Shown here one piece after another: positions 24,833 to 34,337 of a DNA stretch of 64,000 bases. Made by a program: the position numbers and the translations under genes. The stretch is from contig NZ_BMOD01000004.1 of assembly GCF_014646895.1 (NCBI RefSeq), positions 124,001 to 188,000 of the forward strand. Direction: 5' to 3'. The DNA comes from Deinococcus roseus (GTDB lineage Bacteria; Deinococcota; Deinococci; Deinococcales; Deinococcaceae). Numbering within the stretch: the first letter of the stretch is position 1; every line of letters begins with the position of its first letter. The notes beneath the pieces are model-generated. The model ran no database searches, was not told the DNA's origin, and was given only the letters and a program-made list of their open reading frames with translations.

Positions 24833-24857
24833 AATGAAGCCCCTTTCAGGCTTCATT
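24833..24857 (-). terminator. Terminator after panD
   Basis: AATGAAGCC and GGCTTCATT with a 7-nt loop; on the minus strand the stem is followed by TTTT, separating panD from the acetyltransferase unit. Confidence 0.75.
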
Positions 24858-24872
24858 GCAAAATCGCAAAAT

Positions 24873-25232
24873 CTACACGCCCACCAGCAAAGGTCTGTTG
24901 TGCTGGTCCACATGCACCACCTGGGGAACCATGGTTCTGGCTTCGGTCTCGGTGAAGTTGCCATAAGCAGCAATGATCACCAGATCTCCCGGCTGGACCA
25001 GATGGGCCGCAGCTCCATTGATGCCAATCACACCGCTTCCTCTGGCACCACTGAGGGCATAGGTGGAAAGGCGGTTTCCATTGGTGATGTTGTAGATGTC
25101 CACCCGTTCATGGGGCAGGATGTCTGCCAAGTCCAGCAAATCCTGATCGATGGTGATGGAGCCGACATAATCCAGGTCTGCCTGGGTGACGGTGGCCCGG
25201 TGTATTTTGGCTCGAAACATGATGCGTTCCAC
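24873..25232 (-). CDS. panD: Aspartate 1-decarboxylase
   Basis: Pyruvoyl enzyme making beta-alanine from aspartate for pantothenate and CoA. The proenzyme self-cleaves between Gly and Ser in LDYVGSITIDQD (about residues 27-28). INGAAAHLVQPGDLVIIAAYG is the conserved C-terminal core. Length 119 aa, normal. GTG 25232 is chosen because TAGAAT (25240-25245, minus) ends exactly 7 nt before it; ATG 25220, four codons in, is the conventional alternative. It is a neighbour of rqcH but has its own promoter. Confidence 0.94.
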   Translation of the reverse strand: MERIMFRAKIHRATVTQADLDYVGSITIDQDLLDLADILPHERVDIYNITNGNRLSTYALSGARGSGVIGINGAAAHLVQPGDLVIIAAYGNFTETEARTMVPQVVHVDQHNRPLLVGV

Positions 25233-25309
25233 GAAAGGCATTCTACTCCAGTGAAAAGAATGGGATCGTGACCTGCATTGACACCCTTCAGTCCAGCCGG
25301 TCAGTGCAA

Positions 25310-26869
25310 TTACACATCTGCTTCTGGTAAAGCAGGATCCACAAAGACCGTCTTCTGCTGGGTGTAATGAACCTGTCCCTTCCCTGCTCCTCTGGGACGC
25401 CAAACATGCTTGATGCGGGTGTAATCCACTGGCACATTCCCTGAAGCACGCGCCTTGGAGTAATGGGCTGCCAGAGCAGCCACCTTCAGAACCACCTCGA
25501 ACGGCAATTCTTTCCCTGCAGAACGCACCAGCACATGAGATCCAGGATATCCCTGGGCATGAAACCAGTGATCCATGCTTTTTCCAATGCGGTGGGTCAG
25601 GAGTTCATTCTCAGTGGAGTTGCGCCCCACCAGCACCTCGTACCCTCCGATTCGGTAACGGGCACCCACCTGTACAGCATTCTTTGTCTGCTCCTGGCCC
25701 ACAATGCCCTGTTCCAGTTGTTTGAGTTCTGGCAACTCTGCCTGCTGCACCACCTCGAGGGTTGCCTGCAACTGCTCCTGCTCCTGCAGCAACTGGGGCT
25801 CACGTTCCAGCAGTTTCAGGTACACCTCTTCTCGCTTGCGGGCCCGGGCATACAGCCGATCTGCATTCTGCCAGACCTTTGCATCTGGCTTGAGTGGAAC
25901 AGTCACCTGTTCGCCTGAGTAAAAGTCAGGCAACTCCACCTGACTGGCTCCTTCTGGAACCTGTTGCTGATAGGCCATCAGCAAATCTGCCCAGGAACGT
26001 TCCTGCTGGGCCGTTTCTGTCCCTGCCTCAGCATGCTGCACATCCTGCAACTGCATGGCCAGCACCCTGAGGCGCTTTTGCAGCACGTCCCTGAGGGTCT
26101 TGCGCAAAGCATCAGCCTGCTCTGCCTGAGAAGCCTCTCTGGCCTGCTCAGAGAGCGACCCTGAGGCCACGCTGGGATCCACCACCAGGGACTTTACAGC
26201 TGCAAACACCTCAGGAAGATGATCTCCCACCACATCCGACAATCCCACACCAGAACGTCTGCTCAATTCTGCCAGCAAGGTGGGCCCCATGCCATCGAGC
26301 ACATCTCTGGCTTTGACCAGGGGTCGATCCTGCAAAACCTGCAGGTCTTCAAGCTGCAAGGTCCTGGGATCAAGCTTTTCATAAGGTGGAGGAGGTGTGT
26401 ATTCTCCTCCAGAGCGCACCACCCGATATCGGTTGCGGCTGCCTGTGATCTCGCGGGCAGCCATCAGGATCCGGCCCACAAATCCTGCTCCAGCTTCCAG
26501 AACCATCAGGTTTGCATTGCGACCTGTCACTTCAAAAAGCAAACGGGTGGGAGGAGCATCAATGAATCCTCTGGCTCCGGCAAAATGCAAAACCACCACC
26601 CGGTCCAATTTCAATTGCTCGGCTTTCAGAAGGTCGCCTTGCACTTTCGCTGCCAGGAACCTCTGAAAAGGGTTGTGAGGATCTCCCTGCAGCTTTTCTG
26701 CAGACACATAAAGCGCAGGTGTGGGAGGAACATAATCCAGCACCAGAAACCCCAGTCCCTCCAGGTAAAGGGCTGCTGAAGTTTCACTGGGAAACACCCA
26801 TCCTCGGGTGTTCAGAGGCGTGCGGGTCTGGATGCCCCTGAGGAGGTGAGAAATAAAAAGACCTTCCAT
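25310..26869 (-). CDS. rqcH: Rqc2/RqcH homologue (NFACT family)
   Basis: Ribosome-quality-control factor that binds the obstructed 50S subunit and recruits tRNA-Ala for C-terminal tailing. The 519-residue product has the NFACT-N domain (MEGLFISHLLRGI to about 200), a long Gln/Glu/Lys-rich coiled coil (about 270-390) and the NFACT-R domain near the C-terminus with GYEVLVGRNSTENELLT and DHWFHAQGYPGSHVL, the conserved surface. Older annotations call such proteins fibronectin-binding. ATG 26869 gives the family N-terminus; TATTGT ends 9 nt upstream. Confidence 0.93.
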   Translation of the reverse strand: MEGLFISHLLRGIQTRTPLNTRGWVFPSETSAALYLEGLGFLVLDYVPPTPALYVSAEKLQGDPHNPFQRFLAAKVQGDLLKAEQLKLDRVVVLHFAGARGFIDAPPTRLLFEVTGRNANLMVLEAGAGFVGRILMAAREITGSRNRYRVVRSGGEYTPPPPYEKLDPRTLQLEDLQVLQDRPLVKARDVLDGMGPTLLAELSRRSGVGLSDVVGDHLPEVFAAVKSLVVDPSVASGSLSEQAREASQAEQADALRKTLRDVLQKRLRVLAMQLQDVQHAEAGTETAQQERSWADLLMAYQQQVPEGASQVELPDFYSGEQVTVPLKPDAKVWQNADRLYARARKREEVYLKLLEREPQLLQEQEQLQATLEVVQQAELPELKQLEQGIVGQEQTKNAVQVGARYRIGGYEVLVGRNSTENELLTHRIGKSMDHWFHAQGYPGSHVLVRSAGKELPFEVVLKVAALAAHYSKARASGNVPVDYTRIKHVWRPRGAGKGQVHYTQQKTVFVDPALPEADV

Positions 26870-26967
26870 ATGAGGCCCACAATACACCAGGGTCAGGCAC
26901 AGCCACCACATTGGAAAGGCTTACCTGATGCAAAAACACCTTTGATTTCAGGCAACAAAGCCAAAAA

Positions 26968-26992
26968 AGAAGCTGCCTTGAGGCAGCTTCTT
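26968..26992 (-). terminator. Terminator of the TPR-SPOR-Rex-lipoprotein operon
   Basis: AAGAAGCTGCC and GGCAGCTTCTT with a 4-nt loop; followed by TTTTT on the minus strand, after the Ig-like lipoprotein gene. Confidence 0.88.
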
Positions 26993-27009
26993 GAACATGC
27001 AGAAATCTC

Positions 27010-29163
27010 TCAGTTGTTCCTGTACTGGGTGACACCAACGTTGGCACCCGTGAACACCTGGACAACACCTGTGATCAGGTCCTGAGCAATCACAAAGTGC
27101 TGGTAGTCCCCCACGGAGCTGAATCCATAAGTGTAGGGACTGTAAACACCTGTATAAGCAAAATTGATGGCCTTGGATACAACTGTCACATTGTCTTTGA
27201 TCACAACAGAAGCCACAGTGGTTGGGTTGGTGAATGTCACAGGAGCACACTTTTCGCTGTCTTTAGGTGTAGGAACAACACCGCCCAATTCGTAACTGAT
27301 GGGCACAACATCATTGGGGTTATTACACAACTGCCAGGTGGTGGAGAAGACATTCAAGTCGCCTGGCTTGAATGGGTTTCTGATGGTAAGTGTCTTGACA
27401 TCTGCGTTTTGTGCAAGTCCATTCAATGCTGGAGCAGCACGGTTCACAGTGACCGGAATCTCCTGCACATTTCCGTTGCCATCGATGTCTTCAGTGACCG
27501 TTTGCAGCATATAGTTGCCATCTTCTACTTTCTCACTGCCATCCAGGAAGACTTCAGGAATGAGTTTGTAGAAACCGCCAGGCCAGGGAAGGTTATAGAG
27601 GTATTTGGTGACTTTGCCACCACCATTGCCATCTTTGCGGATCATGCGCACATCCACCCGGAAGTTGCCTGTTTCATCGGTGGACATCAGGAAAAGACCC
27701 GACAAGCGGCTGAACACTGCATTTGGAACAGCAGAGCTGGCATCATTGCTGGAAGGAAGCAGAATGTTGGCAGCAGGGGGTCTGCGGTTGGTGATAGTGA
27801 CACCTGTGGTCAGCTGGTCTTCCAGCTGGAAGGTGGGGTTGGCAGCAGGTGTTCCGTCATCAACTTCCACCTGTGCGCTTGCACGAATGCTGTAATTGTC
27901 TGCACCAGTCAAACGGGTCCAGTCCACAAGCTCCGTCAGGTAAATGCCATCGGTGTCTTTCAGGTTGGCCTTATCGATGGTGAGGGTCTTGACCACATTG
28001 CCAGTGAAATCAATGATCTGGACCGTGATGTCACTGAGGAACTTGAAGTCAGATCCTTTTTTGACCACAGAAACTTCAATGGGGGTCTTGCCGCTCAGGC
28101 TGGCACCTTCTGTAGGGGAAGAAATCACAAAGAGGGGCAAGCTGAGGTTTTTGGTGATCTGGATGGTGACACCATTGGATGTGGCAGATTTTTCTTTGAC
28201 GGTTGTGGCTTCAATGGTTACAACATGGGTACCCACAGTTAGCAAATTGACATCAAGGGTAAAAGTGTTTTCGGTGTTGGCTGGTGGGGCAACAATGGTT
28301 TTGAAGAGTTCGCCATCCACCAGCAGCTTGGCCACTTTCAAGTTATCTTCACTGCTGATGATGAAAGGAATGGTGACGGTGTTGCTTTTTTCACCAGGAG
28401 CGAGCAGCAGGCGCACCACTGGTGCAGTGGGGGCTGGGGGTTCAGCCGTGTTGCCCACATTCAGCCCAACAATCTTGCTGGTGAGCAGACCAGCGTTGTT
28501 TCTGGAATCCACCTGGAAGTACTTCACTCCATCGGTCAATTTGGTGGTGTCAATCTGCACTGAATATTCATCATTGACCCGGGTCACTTTGGTGATTTCC
28601 TGGGCATCTTCACCTGTCTGGTAAAACCGCACAGAGTCAAGTCCAGATTCACCATCAGCCACCGAAACCTTCAGGGTGACCACACCAGAAACCCTAGGAA
28701 TGCCACCCGCTGATGCTCCTGCAGGCTCTAACACATTCACTGTGGGAGGCGTGAGATCCACTTTTACAGGCAAACTCACCTCATCGCTGACATTTTTGTT
28801 GTTGGTGATGGTGATTTTGAGGGTTTTGGATCCCGAAGTCAGGTTGGACACCCGAAACGAGTTGATGGCTTTGGGGTTCTCTACGGAACCTGTCTGACCA
28901 GCAATGCTGTACGTGAGGCTCTTCAGTCCTTCATTTGAAGCTGCCTTCACGAAAACATCAGCATCTCCAGAAATCCACACATCTCCAGTTTGACCCAGCA
29001 ACTGGTTTCCATTGATGGTCACACTGGTGATTCTGGGATCTTTGCTGGAAGGGGTGGTGCTTCCGCCACCAATGGTACCGTTGTCAAGATTCACGGTGTT
29101 GCACGCTGCCAGAACAAGACTGAGCAGTCCTGCTGAAAGCATTTGTTTGAGCCCTGCTCTCAT
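27010..29163 (-). CDS. Large lipoprotein with tandem Ig-like domains
   Basis: Cell-envelope lipoprotein of 717 residues. The lipobox LAAC places the acceptor Cys at about residue 21. After a Gly/Thr/Ser linker come several Ig-like beta sandwiches, visible as repeats of the type ITSVTINGNQLLGQTG, VNVLEPAGAS and PLFVISSPTEGASLSGKT. No catalytic motif. It is probably structural or adhesive, on the outer surface. The last gene of a five-gene operon; its start overlaps the preceding lipoprotein by 4 bp. The C-terminal part (about 590-717) is a different, possibly globular, region rich in Asn and Val. Confidence 0.85.
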   Translation of the reverse strand: MRAGLKQMLSAGLLSLVLAACNTVNLDNGTIGGGSTTPSSKDPRITSVTINGNQLLGQTGDVWISGDADVFVKAASNEGLKSLTYSIAGQTGSVENPKAINSFRVSNLTSGSKTLKITITNNKNVSDEVSLPVKVDLTPPTVNVLEPAGASAGGIPRVSGVVTLKVSVADGESGLDSVRFYQTGEDAQEITKVTRVNDEYSVQIDTTKLTDGVKYFQVDSRNNAGLLTSKIVGLNVGNTAEPPAPTAPVVRLLLAPGEKSNTVTIPFIISSEDNLKVAKLLVDGELFKTIVAPPANTENTFTLDVNLLTVGTHVVTIEATTVKEKSATSNGVTIQITKNLSLPLFVISSPTEGASLSGKTPIEVSVVKKGSDFKFLSDITVQIIDFTGNVVKTLTIDKANLKDTDGIYLTELVDWTRLTGADNYSIRASAQVEVDDGTPAANPTFQLEDQLTTGVTITNRRPPAANILLPSSNDASSAVPNAVFSRLSGLFLMSTDETGNFRVDVRMIRKDGNGGGKVTKYLYNLPWPGGFYKLIPEVFLDGSEKVEDGNYMLQTVTEDIDGNGNVQEIPVTVNRAAPALNGLAQNADVKTLTIRNPFKPGDLNVFSTTWQLCNNPNDVVPISYELGGVVPTPKDSEKCAPVTFTNPTTVASVVIKDNVTVVSKAINFAYTGVYSPYTYGFSSVGDYQHFVIAQDLITGVVQVFTGANVGVTQYRNN

Positions 29164-29753
29164 TGTTGCTCTCCTCCCTCAATTTGATAACTGTAAGTGG
29201 GTTGGAAGTTGGCAATCGCAATCACATTCGCCTGGCTTCCATCTGCCATCGAAATGCCCGTGAAAGTGTATTTAACCTTGGCGGATGGGCAGACAGGATC
29301 TGTAGGTGCCCGGTTGGGATCTACATATGCAGAAAGGCAACTGGTGTTGAGGTATTCTTCCACCACGTTGGGCAGAACAGGATCCACAGGAATGGCAATT
29401 TCAGTGGTTTTGGGCTTACCGGCTTCCTCTCCTGTCAGCGGAATGGGGTTGATGATCCCAGACATGGTGTGCTCCACGGAGCCCAGCAAAGCCTGGGTTT
29501 CGTCGTAGACATCTACGCGCACCCGTTGCAGCTGCAGACCAGCAGAGCCCGGCAATGGAGTAAATATGGCTTTGCCACTGGTGCGGGTGACTTTGACAGA
29601 AACAACATGGGTGGTTTTGTCTTCGGTATAGTCGAACTTCAATGTCACGCCTTCAACTGCTGCACTGATGGCAACAGGCACCAGTTTGGTGCTGTTGCAG
29701 GAAACGATCGTTCCCACAGTCAAAGAACCCAATAATAAATGCTTCCACTTCAT
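29160..29753 (-). CDS. Small envelope lipoprotein, unknown family
   Basis: Predicted lipoprotein of 197 residues: signal MKWKHLLLGSLTVG then the lipobox TIVSC with acceptor Cys about residue 19. The mature part is beta-rich (VTLKFDYTEDKTTHVVSVKVTRT) with two cysteines near 160-175 that could form a disulfide. No family recognised. It directly follows rex (start of this gene one base before the rex stop region) and overlaps the Ig-like lipoprotein by 4 bp. Confidence 0.78.
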   Translation of the reverse strand: MKWKHLLLGSLTVGTIVSCNSTKLVPVAISAAVEGVTLKFDYTEDKTTHVVSVKVTRTSGKAIFTPLPGSAGLQLQRVRVDVYDETQALLGSVEHTMSGIINPIPLTGEEAGKPKTTEIAIPVDPVLPNVVEEYLNTSCLSAYVDPNRAPTDPVCPSAKVKYTFTGISMADGSQANVIAIANFQPTYSYQIEGGEQQ

Positions 29754-30455
29754 TCAACCAACCTCCTCTAGTTCTCTCAAGCCAGGGTTCAGGATGTAAA
29801 ACGCCAGGCGTTTCATTCCTGCCAGAAAATCGATGTTCTCCACGATGACTCCCTCCCACTCCTCTTCCTTCTCAGGTTCCAGCCCAGGGCGTTCAATCAT
29901 TTTTGGCTGAATCACCACAGGAGCGAAATTGAGGATTCCTTTGATGCCAGCTTCCACCAGGGTCTGGGCCACATCCTGCGCACGGTCGGCAGGAACAGCA
30001 ATAAAGCCCATGTCCACCTGATGGGAACGCACAAAATCCCTCAAGTGATCCGGGTGCATCACCTCCATGTTCCTGATCTGTAAACCCACTTTGTTGGGAT
30101 CGGGATCGAAAAGCCCCACAAAACTGAATTCGTAATCACTGGCTCCCGGATAGTGGGCGATGGCCTGCCCCAGTCTACCCATGCCCATGATCACCACATT
30201 CCAGGGACGGGTGAGTCCCAGGATGCGTCTCAGTTCACGTTTCAGTACGGCCACAGTGTAACCCATACCTCTGGTGCCAAACCGACCAAAATAAGCCAGG
30301 TCTTTGCGCACCTGAAAAGCACTGACCTGTGCCCTTTCAGCAAGGTCATTGCTGCTCGTTCTGTTGATGCCCTGAGATTCCAGCTTTTCCAGAATTCTCA
30401 GATAAGTCACCAGTCTGGAAATGGCAGCACTTGGGATGTTCAAAGACTGTGACAT
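29754..30455 (-). CDS. rex: Redox-sensing transcriptional repressor Rex
   Basis: Winged-helix repressor that leaves DNA when NADH rises, controlling fermentative or respiratory genes in many bacteria. The 233-residue product has the DNA-binding domain (MSQSLNIPSAAISRLVTYLRIL, then SAFQVRKDLAYFGRFGTRGMGY) and the Rossmann domain with GMGRLGQAI at about 88-96. The C-terminal swap helix is present. ATG 30455 lies 4 nt after the stop of the SPOR gene, so translation is coupled. A Rex gene inside an envelope-protein operon is unusual. No clear Rex operator was looked for across the whole window. Confidence 0.95.
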   Translation of the reverse strand: MSQSLNIPSAAISRLVTYLRILEKLESQGINRTSSNDLAERAQVSAFQVRKDLAYFGRFGTRGMGYTVAVLKRELRRILGLTRPWNVVIMGMGRLGQAIAHYPGASDYEFSFVGLFDPDPNKVGLQIRNMEVMHPDHLRDFVRSHQVDMGFIAVPADRAQDVAQTLVEAGIKGILNFAPVVIQPKMIERPGLEPEKEEEWEGVIVENIDFLAGMKRLAFYILNPGLRELEEVG

Positions 30456-30459
30456 GGTT

Positions 30460-31554
30460 TCACCGGATCTGGAAGGCGTCTGCGTAGCCCGCCTCTTTGA
30501 GTTTGGCTTGGGCCGATTGCAGATCGCTTCCAGAGAAAGGACCCACCACCACCCGAACCATCCCGTTGGGGTCGGTTCTGAGGGTGGGTGCAAATCCCAG
30601 AGAGCGCAATTGATCAATGGCAGGCACTGCACTGTCGGCCCGCTTGTAAGCTCCCACCTGCACATACATGGGGCCTGATGGAGTTGTGGCCGATGATGCA
30701 GCAGTGGATGTTGAGTTTGTGGTGCCTGTCTCAGCGTTTGCTGTCGGGTTCTGGGGAGCGTAAACAAACAGGTTCTGATGCGCAGCCTGAATCTGTCCCA
30801 CAGCCACATCTGCATCATTCCGATTGACAAACGGACCAATCAACACCACATAAGTGTCATCTTTGCTGGGGAAGACATAACTGGGGTATCCCAGGGCTTT
30901 GATCTTGTCAGCAATGGTGTTTGCCTGAGCTTCTGTTTGGTACAGACCTGCACTGATGCGGTAGTCCTGCTTGGTAGGTGAACGTCCTGTGATGACACGA
31001 ACTGCAGGCTGTGCAGTCTGGGTCGCACCTGTGCTGGCAGAAGATGAACTTTCTGTCTGGGTGCTGCCAGTGCTTGTGTTTGCTGTTTCAGAACCAGCAG
31101 ACCCAGCAGTCTTTCCTGCATTGGCTGCTGCATTGCCTGTTGGAACAGGTTGTTCTGAAGTTTGCGCAGTATTTTCTGTCCCGGAAGGAATCACAGGAAC
31201 CGTCTGGGTTTCCTGTACAGCAGGGTCTGCAGTTGAAGATGCAGGTTCTGTGGTTTCTGGTGCTGCTGTGGTTTCTGTGGTTCCAGCAGACTCTGGTGAG
31301 AGGGTGCTGCTCTGGGTTCCAGACTCTGCCTGGGGTTGAGATGTTGTTTCTGTTTCAGGTGTGGTGGGGGCAGGATTGAGGGGAATTTCTTCCACCCTGG
31401 GGGTGGAGGTTTCCGCCTGAATCGTGGGCTGTCCAGCCGAAAGATTGAACAGTTTCTTGGTTCCCCCAAACAGAATCAGGACAGCTCCTGCCAGAATCAG
31501 CACGATGAAGAAGAGGATGAGTAGGTCTGGCCAGTGTTTACGAAACCAAATCAT
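30460..31554 (-). CDS. Membrane-anchored protein with two SPOR domains
   Basis: Single-pass membrane protein of 364 residues: a short cytoplasmic N-terminus, one helix (about 11-30), a long Thr/Ser/Glu/Pro low-complexity stalk (about 40-190) and two SPOR domains (about 191-265 and 290-364: YRISAGLYQTEAQANTIADKI and MYVQVGAYKRADSAVPAI). SPOR domains bind denuded peptidoglycan at the division septum. It overlaps the TPR gene by 4 bp and is upstream of rex, so a cell-division or envelope role is likely. Confidence 0.88.
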   Translation of the reverse strand: MIWFRKHWPDLLILFFIVLILAGAVLILFGGTKKLFNLSAGQPTIQAETSTPRVEEIPLNPAPTTPETETTSQPQAESGTQSSTLSPESAGTTETTAAPETTEPASSTADPAVQETQTVPVIPSGTENTAQTSEQPVPTGNAAANAGKTAGSAGSETANTSTGSTQTESSSSASTGATQTAQPAVRVITGRSPTKQDYRISAGLYQTEAQANTIADKIKALGYPSYVFPSKDDTYVVLIGPFVNRNDADVAVGQIQAAHQNLFVYAPQNPTANAETGTTNSTSTAASSATTPSGPMYVQVGAYKRADSAVPAIDQLRSLGFAPTLRTDPNGMVRVVVGPFSGSDLQSAQAKLKEAGYADAFQIR

Positions 31555-33071
31555 TTACCGCCCAATGCTCCTTTGGCTTTGGTGTAACCCAGCTTGAGGG
31601 CCTTCTGGAAGGCCAATTTGGCACTGGATTCATCCCCCTGGCCCCTCAGGGCAATGCCATAGTTGTACCAGGCTTCAGCGTTGCGCTCATTGGCAGCCAC
31701 CAGAGCAGCCAGCACCCGTTCTGCATCGTCATAACGCTTGAGGGCAATGTATGCAGCCCCAAGGTTCAAAGCCAGGGCCTGGTTCTGGGCATCCAGTTTC
31801 TGGGCTGCTTCCAGTTGCTCAGCAGCCAGTGCGTAGTTTTTCAGGTTGAAAGCGCTGAGGCCTGACCAGCTCAAAGCTTCAGCTCCAGGATTCTGAATGG
31901 CTTGTACCGTCTTGATCACCAGGGCATAATTTTTGGTCCGATAAGCATTGCGGGCAGCAAGGGTTCTCGCTGCACTTTGCAAAGCCACATCTTTGCTCAG
32001 TTTGGCTGCACTCAGGGCGTTGTTGTACGCAGGAGCATACTGCTTCAGTCCTTCATTGGTCTGGGCCAGACCCAGATAAACCACATCCGAAGGGGCTTGC
32101 GCCACCAGTTCCTGGAAGTGTTTCTGAGCAGCCTGATACTGTTTGCTGGCCAGCAGCAAGCGGGCATATTCATACTTCACCGGGCTCTGGGAATCCAGGC
32201 TCAGCACTTCAGCATAGGTGCTGAGGGCATCTTTGAGGCTGATGGTTTCCTGGAGTTCTGCTTTGCGGGACAGCAATTTCACCCGAGAAGTATTGTCCTG
32301 GGCTGCGGCAATTCCTTTGTCCAGTTCACGAATGGCACGGTCGGTCAATCCCTGACCAACATAGTTTTCCACCAGAACCAGGGTTGCATCTGCCTGCGCT
32401 GGGTTTTTGGCCAGAATCTGGTAAGCGTAACCCAGCGATACCGTGGAAGCCAGAGGATCCGGGCTGGTTTTGCTGACAGCCAGGGCTTCCTGGGCCACAC
32501 CCAGCATCAGAAACTCACTTTGTGGATTCAGCTTGAGGGCTTCTTCAAAGGCTTTCTGGGCTTCAGCATGCTTGCCAGTGCTTGCCAGCAATTGGGCCCA
32601 CTGGGTATAAGCCAGAGTGAGCTCTTCTGTGCTGGCTGCATTGGCTTTGCCCACTTCAATGGCTTTCTGGTAGCTGGCCAGAGCATCATCGGTTTTGCCC
32701 TGCTTGCTCAGCACTGCACCCAGATTGTAATACCCCTGAATCAGGTTGGGATTCAGAGCTGTGAGCTGTTGGAACTCAAACTCCGCCCCACTGAGGTTGT
32801 TCAACTGGAACAGGGCCACACCCAGACCAAAATGGGCTTCGTAGCTGCTGTAATCCTTGCGGATGGCTTCTTCAAATGCCTTCACTGCGTCTGAGGTGCG
32901 ACCTGCATTCAAGTATGCTTGTCCGAGCAGAACTGAATTTTCAAGGCTGGGGTTTTGTGTGTACTGGGTTTCCAAAACTGTCAGATCTGTGCTCTGGGCA
33001 CTGGACAGCTGCAAGCCAAGTACAGGGACAGTCAGTAGTGCAGTTAACAGGACGCGCCTTAGGTTTCTCAT
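31551..33071 (-). CDS. Exported TPR-repeat protein
   Basis: Exported protein of 506 residues with a signal peptide (about 1-25, MRNLRRVLLTALL... SSAQS) and about ten TPR-like helical repeats, each with the pattern of A/G at position 8 and A at 20 (for example AYLNAGRTSDAVKAFEEAIRKD and YNLGAVLSKQGKTDDALASYQKAIEV). TPR proteins act as scaffolds. It is the first gene of the operon and overlaps the SPOR gene. TAGGAGGG lies about 13 nt before the ATG; the promoter is not clear. Confidence 0.88.
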   Translation of the reverse strand: MRNLRRVLLTALLTVPVLGLQLSSAQSTDLTVLETQYTQNPSLENSVLLGQAYLNAGRTSDAVKAFEEAIRKDYSSYEAHFGLGVALFQLNNLSGAEFEFQQLTALNPNLIQGYYNLGAVLSKQGKTDDALASYQKAIEVGKANAASTEELTLAYTQWAQLLASTGKHAEAQKAFEEALKLNPQSEFLMLGVAQEALAVSKTSPDPLASTVSLGYAYQILAKNPAQADATLVLVENYVGQGLTDRAIRELDKGIAAAQDNTSRVKLLSRKAELQETISLKDALSTYAEVLSLDSQSPVKYEYARLLLASKQYQAAQKHFQELVAQAPSDVVYLGLAQTNEGLKQYAPAYNNALSAAKLSKDVALQSAARTLAARNAYRTKNYALVIKTVQAIQNPGAEALSWSGLSAFNLKNYALAAEQLEAAQKLDAQNQALALNLGAAYIALKRYDDAERVLAALVAANERNAEAWYNYGIALRGQGDESSAKLAFQKALKLGYTKAKGALGGK

Positions 33072-33155
33072 TGTGTACTGCTACCCTCCTAGAGTTTTCC
33101 TTGCTGATGTGCGGCTTTGAACTATCCTATCATGACTTCACAATCTTTACATATT

Positions 33156-34184
33156 TCATACAGAAGACCTTAATGAAGGCTTTTGCAGGGCCAACTGACC
33201 ACAGGCGGCACCTGCATCACGCCCTCTGGAACGCCTGACACTCACTGGAATCCCCCTTTCTTCCAGACGGTCATAGAAGGCCTGGATCTGAATTTCAGGG
33301 GTCTCTTCGAAACCACTGCCATCCCAGGGGTTCATGGGGATCAGGTTGACATGGCTGATCATGCCCTTGAGCAAATCGGCAAGCAAATCGGCCTGCCAGA
33401 GGTGGTCATTGACCCCCCTCAGCATGGCGTATTCCATGGTGATTCTGCGTCCTGTCTTGGCCTGGTAATCTCTGGCAGCATCCATGATTTCTGGAATGCT
33501 GTTGGCCTGCCCGGTAGGAATGATTTTCTGGCGGGTTTCTTCGTCCGGGGCATGCAAACTGATGGCCAGCTTGAGTTCGATGTCCTCGGTGGCCAGCTTG
33601 CGGATGCCTTTGGCCAGTCCCACGGTGCTGAGCGTCACCCGACGCTGACTCATGTTGAGCGCCTCCGGGCTGAGCATGATGCGGGCTGCATTCATGGTGT
33701 TTTCGTAGTTGAGCAGGGGCTCTCCCATTCCCATGAACACCAGATTGCGGATTTCTTTGGGGGGAATGCCCTGATCGCGGGCTGCATACAGGATCTGCCC
33801 GATGATTTCTCCAGGGGTCAGGTTGCGCCCAAAACCCAGCGCTCCAGTGGCACAGAAGGCACACTTTGCAGGGCAACCCACCATGGTGGACACACAGATG
33901 GTCTTGCGGTCATCATAGGGCATGAAGACGGCTTCCATCTGGCGACCATCCCGCAAGGTGAACAGGTATTTCACACTGCCATCTGTAGAGGGAAAGGTGT
34001 CCACCTGGGTGAATGGACTGAGTTCGTAAGTCTCCTGCAGTTCAGCACGCAACTTCAGCGGGAGATTGGTCATGCTTTCAAAGTCAGGGGCAGCCTGTTC
34101 AAACACCCACGAAAGCAATTGCTTTTTGCGGTAGCCTTCCAGAGGGTACTGGTCAGGCTGAAAATCCAGCAGTAAAACCTTCAC
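33156..34184 (-). CDS. rlmN: 23S rRNA (adenine-C2)-methyltransferase RlmN
   Basis: Radical SAM methyltransferase that methylates C2 of A2503 in 23S rRNA and A37 in some tRNAs. The [4Fe-4S] cysteines are C104, C108 and C111 (CPAKCAFC). The motif GMGEPLLNYENT and the C-terminal segment with NPWDGSGFEETP are present. The 342-residue length is normal. GTG 34184 is chosen because TAAAAT (34191-34196, minus) ends 6 nt before it, with TTGTAA 18 nt further upstream, the clearest leaderless promoter with a -35 in this window. Confidence 0.95.
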   Translation of the reverse strand: MKVLLLDFQPDQYPLEGYRKKQLLSWVFEQAAPDFESMTNLPLKLRAELQETYELSPFTQVDTFPSTDGSVKYLFTLRDGRQMEAVFMPYDDRKTICVSTMVGCPAKCAFCATGALGFGRNLTPGEIIGQILYAARDQGIPPKEIRNLVFMGMGEPLLNYENTMNAARIMLSPEALNMSQRRVTLSTVGLAKGIRKLATEDIELKLAISLHAPDEETRQKIIPTGQANSIPEIMDAARDYQAKTGRRITMEYAMLRGVNDHLWQADLLADLLKGMISHVNLIPMNPWDGSGFEETPEIQIQAFYDRLEERGIPVSVRRSRGRDAGAACGQLALQKPSLRSSV

Positions 34185-34190
34185 CCGAGT

Positions 34191-34220
34191 ATTTTAGGGC
34201 ACCTGCATGCTTTATTACAA
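34191..34220 (-). promoter_or_regulatory. Promoter of rlmN (leaderless, GTG start)
   Basis: On the minus strand TTGTAA (34215-34220), 18-nt spacer, TAAAAT (34191-34196), then 6 nt to GTG 34184. Confidence 0.65.
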
Positions 34221-34337
34221 TTCAAAATGAGAGACTGCTCAAGACGCTGAAACTTCTGTATGCAAACATGAAGATGAGGTCCGCCTTCAGCAAAATCGGC
34301 GGGGTGTGTCTCTGAAGATTCTCAAGGCCAGTAAACC

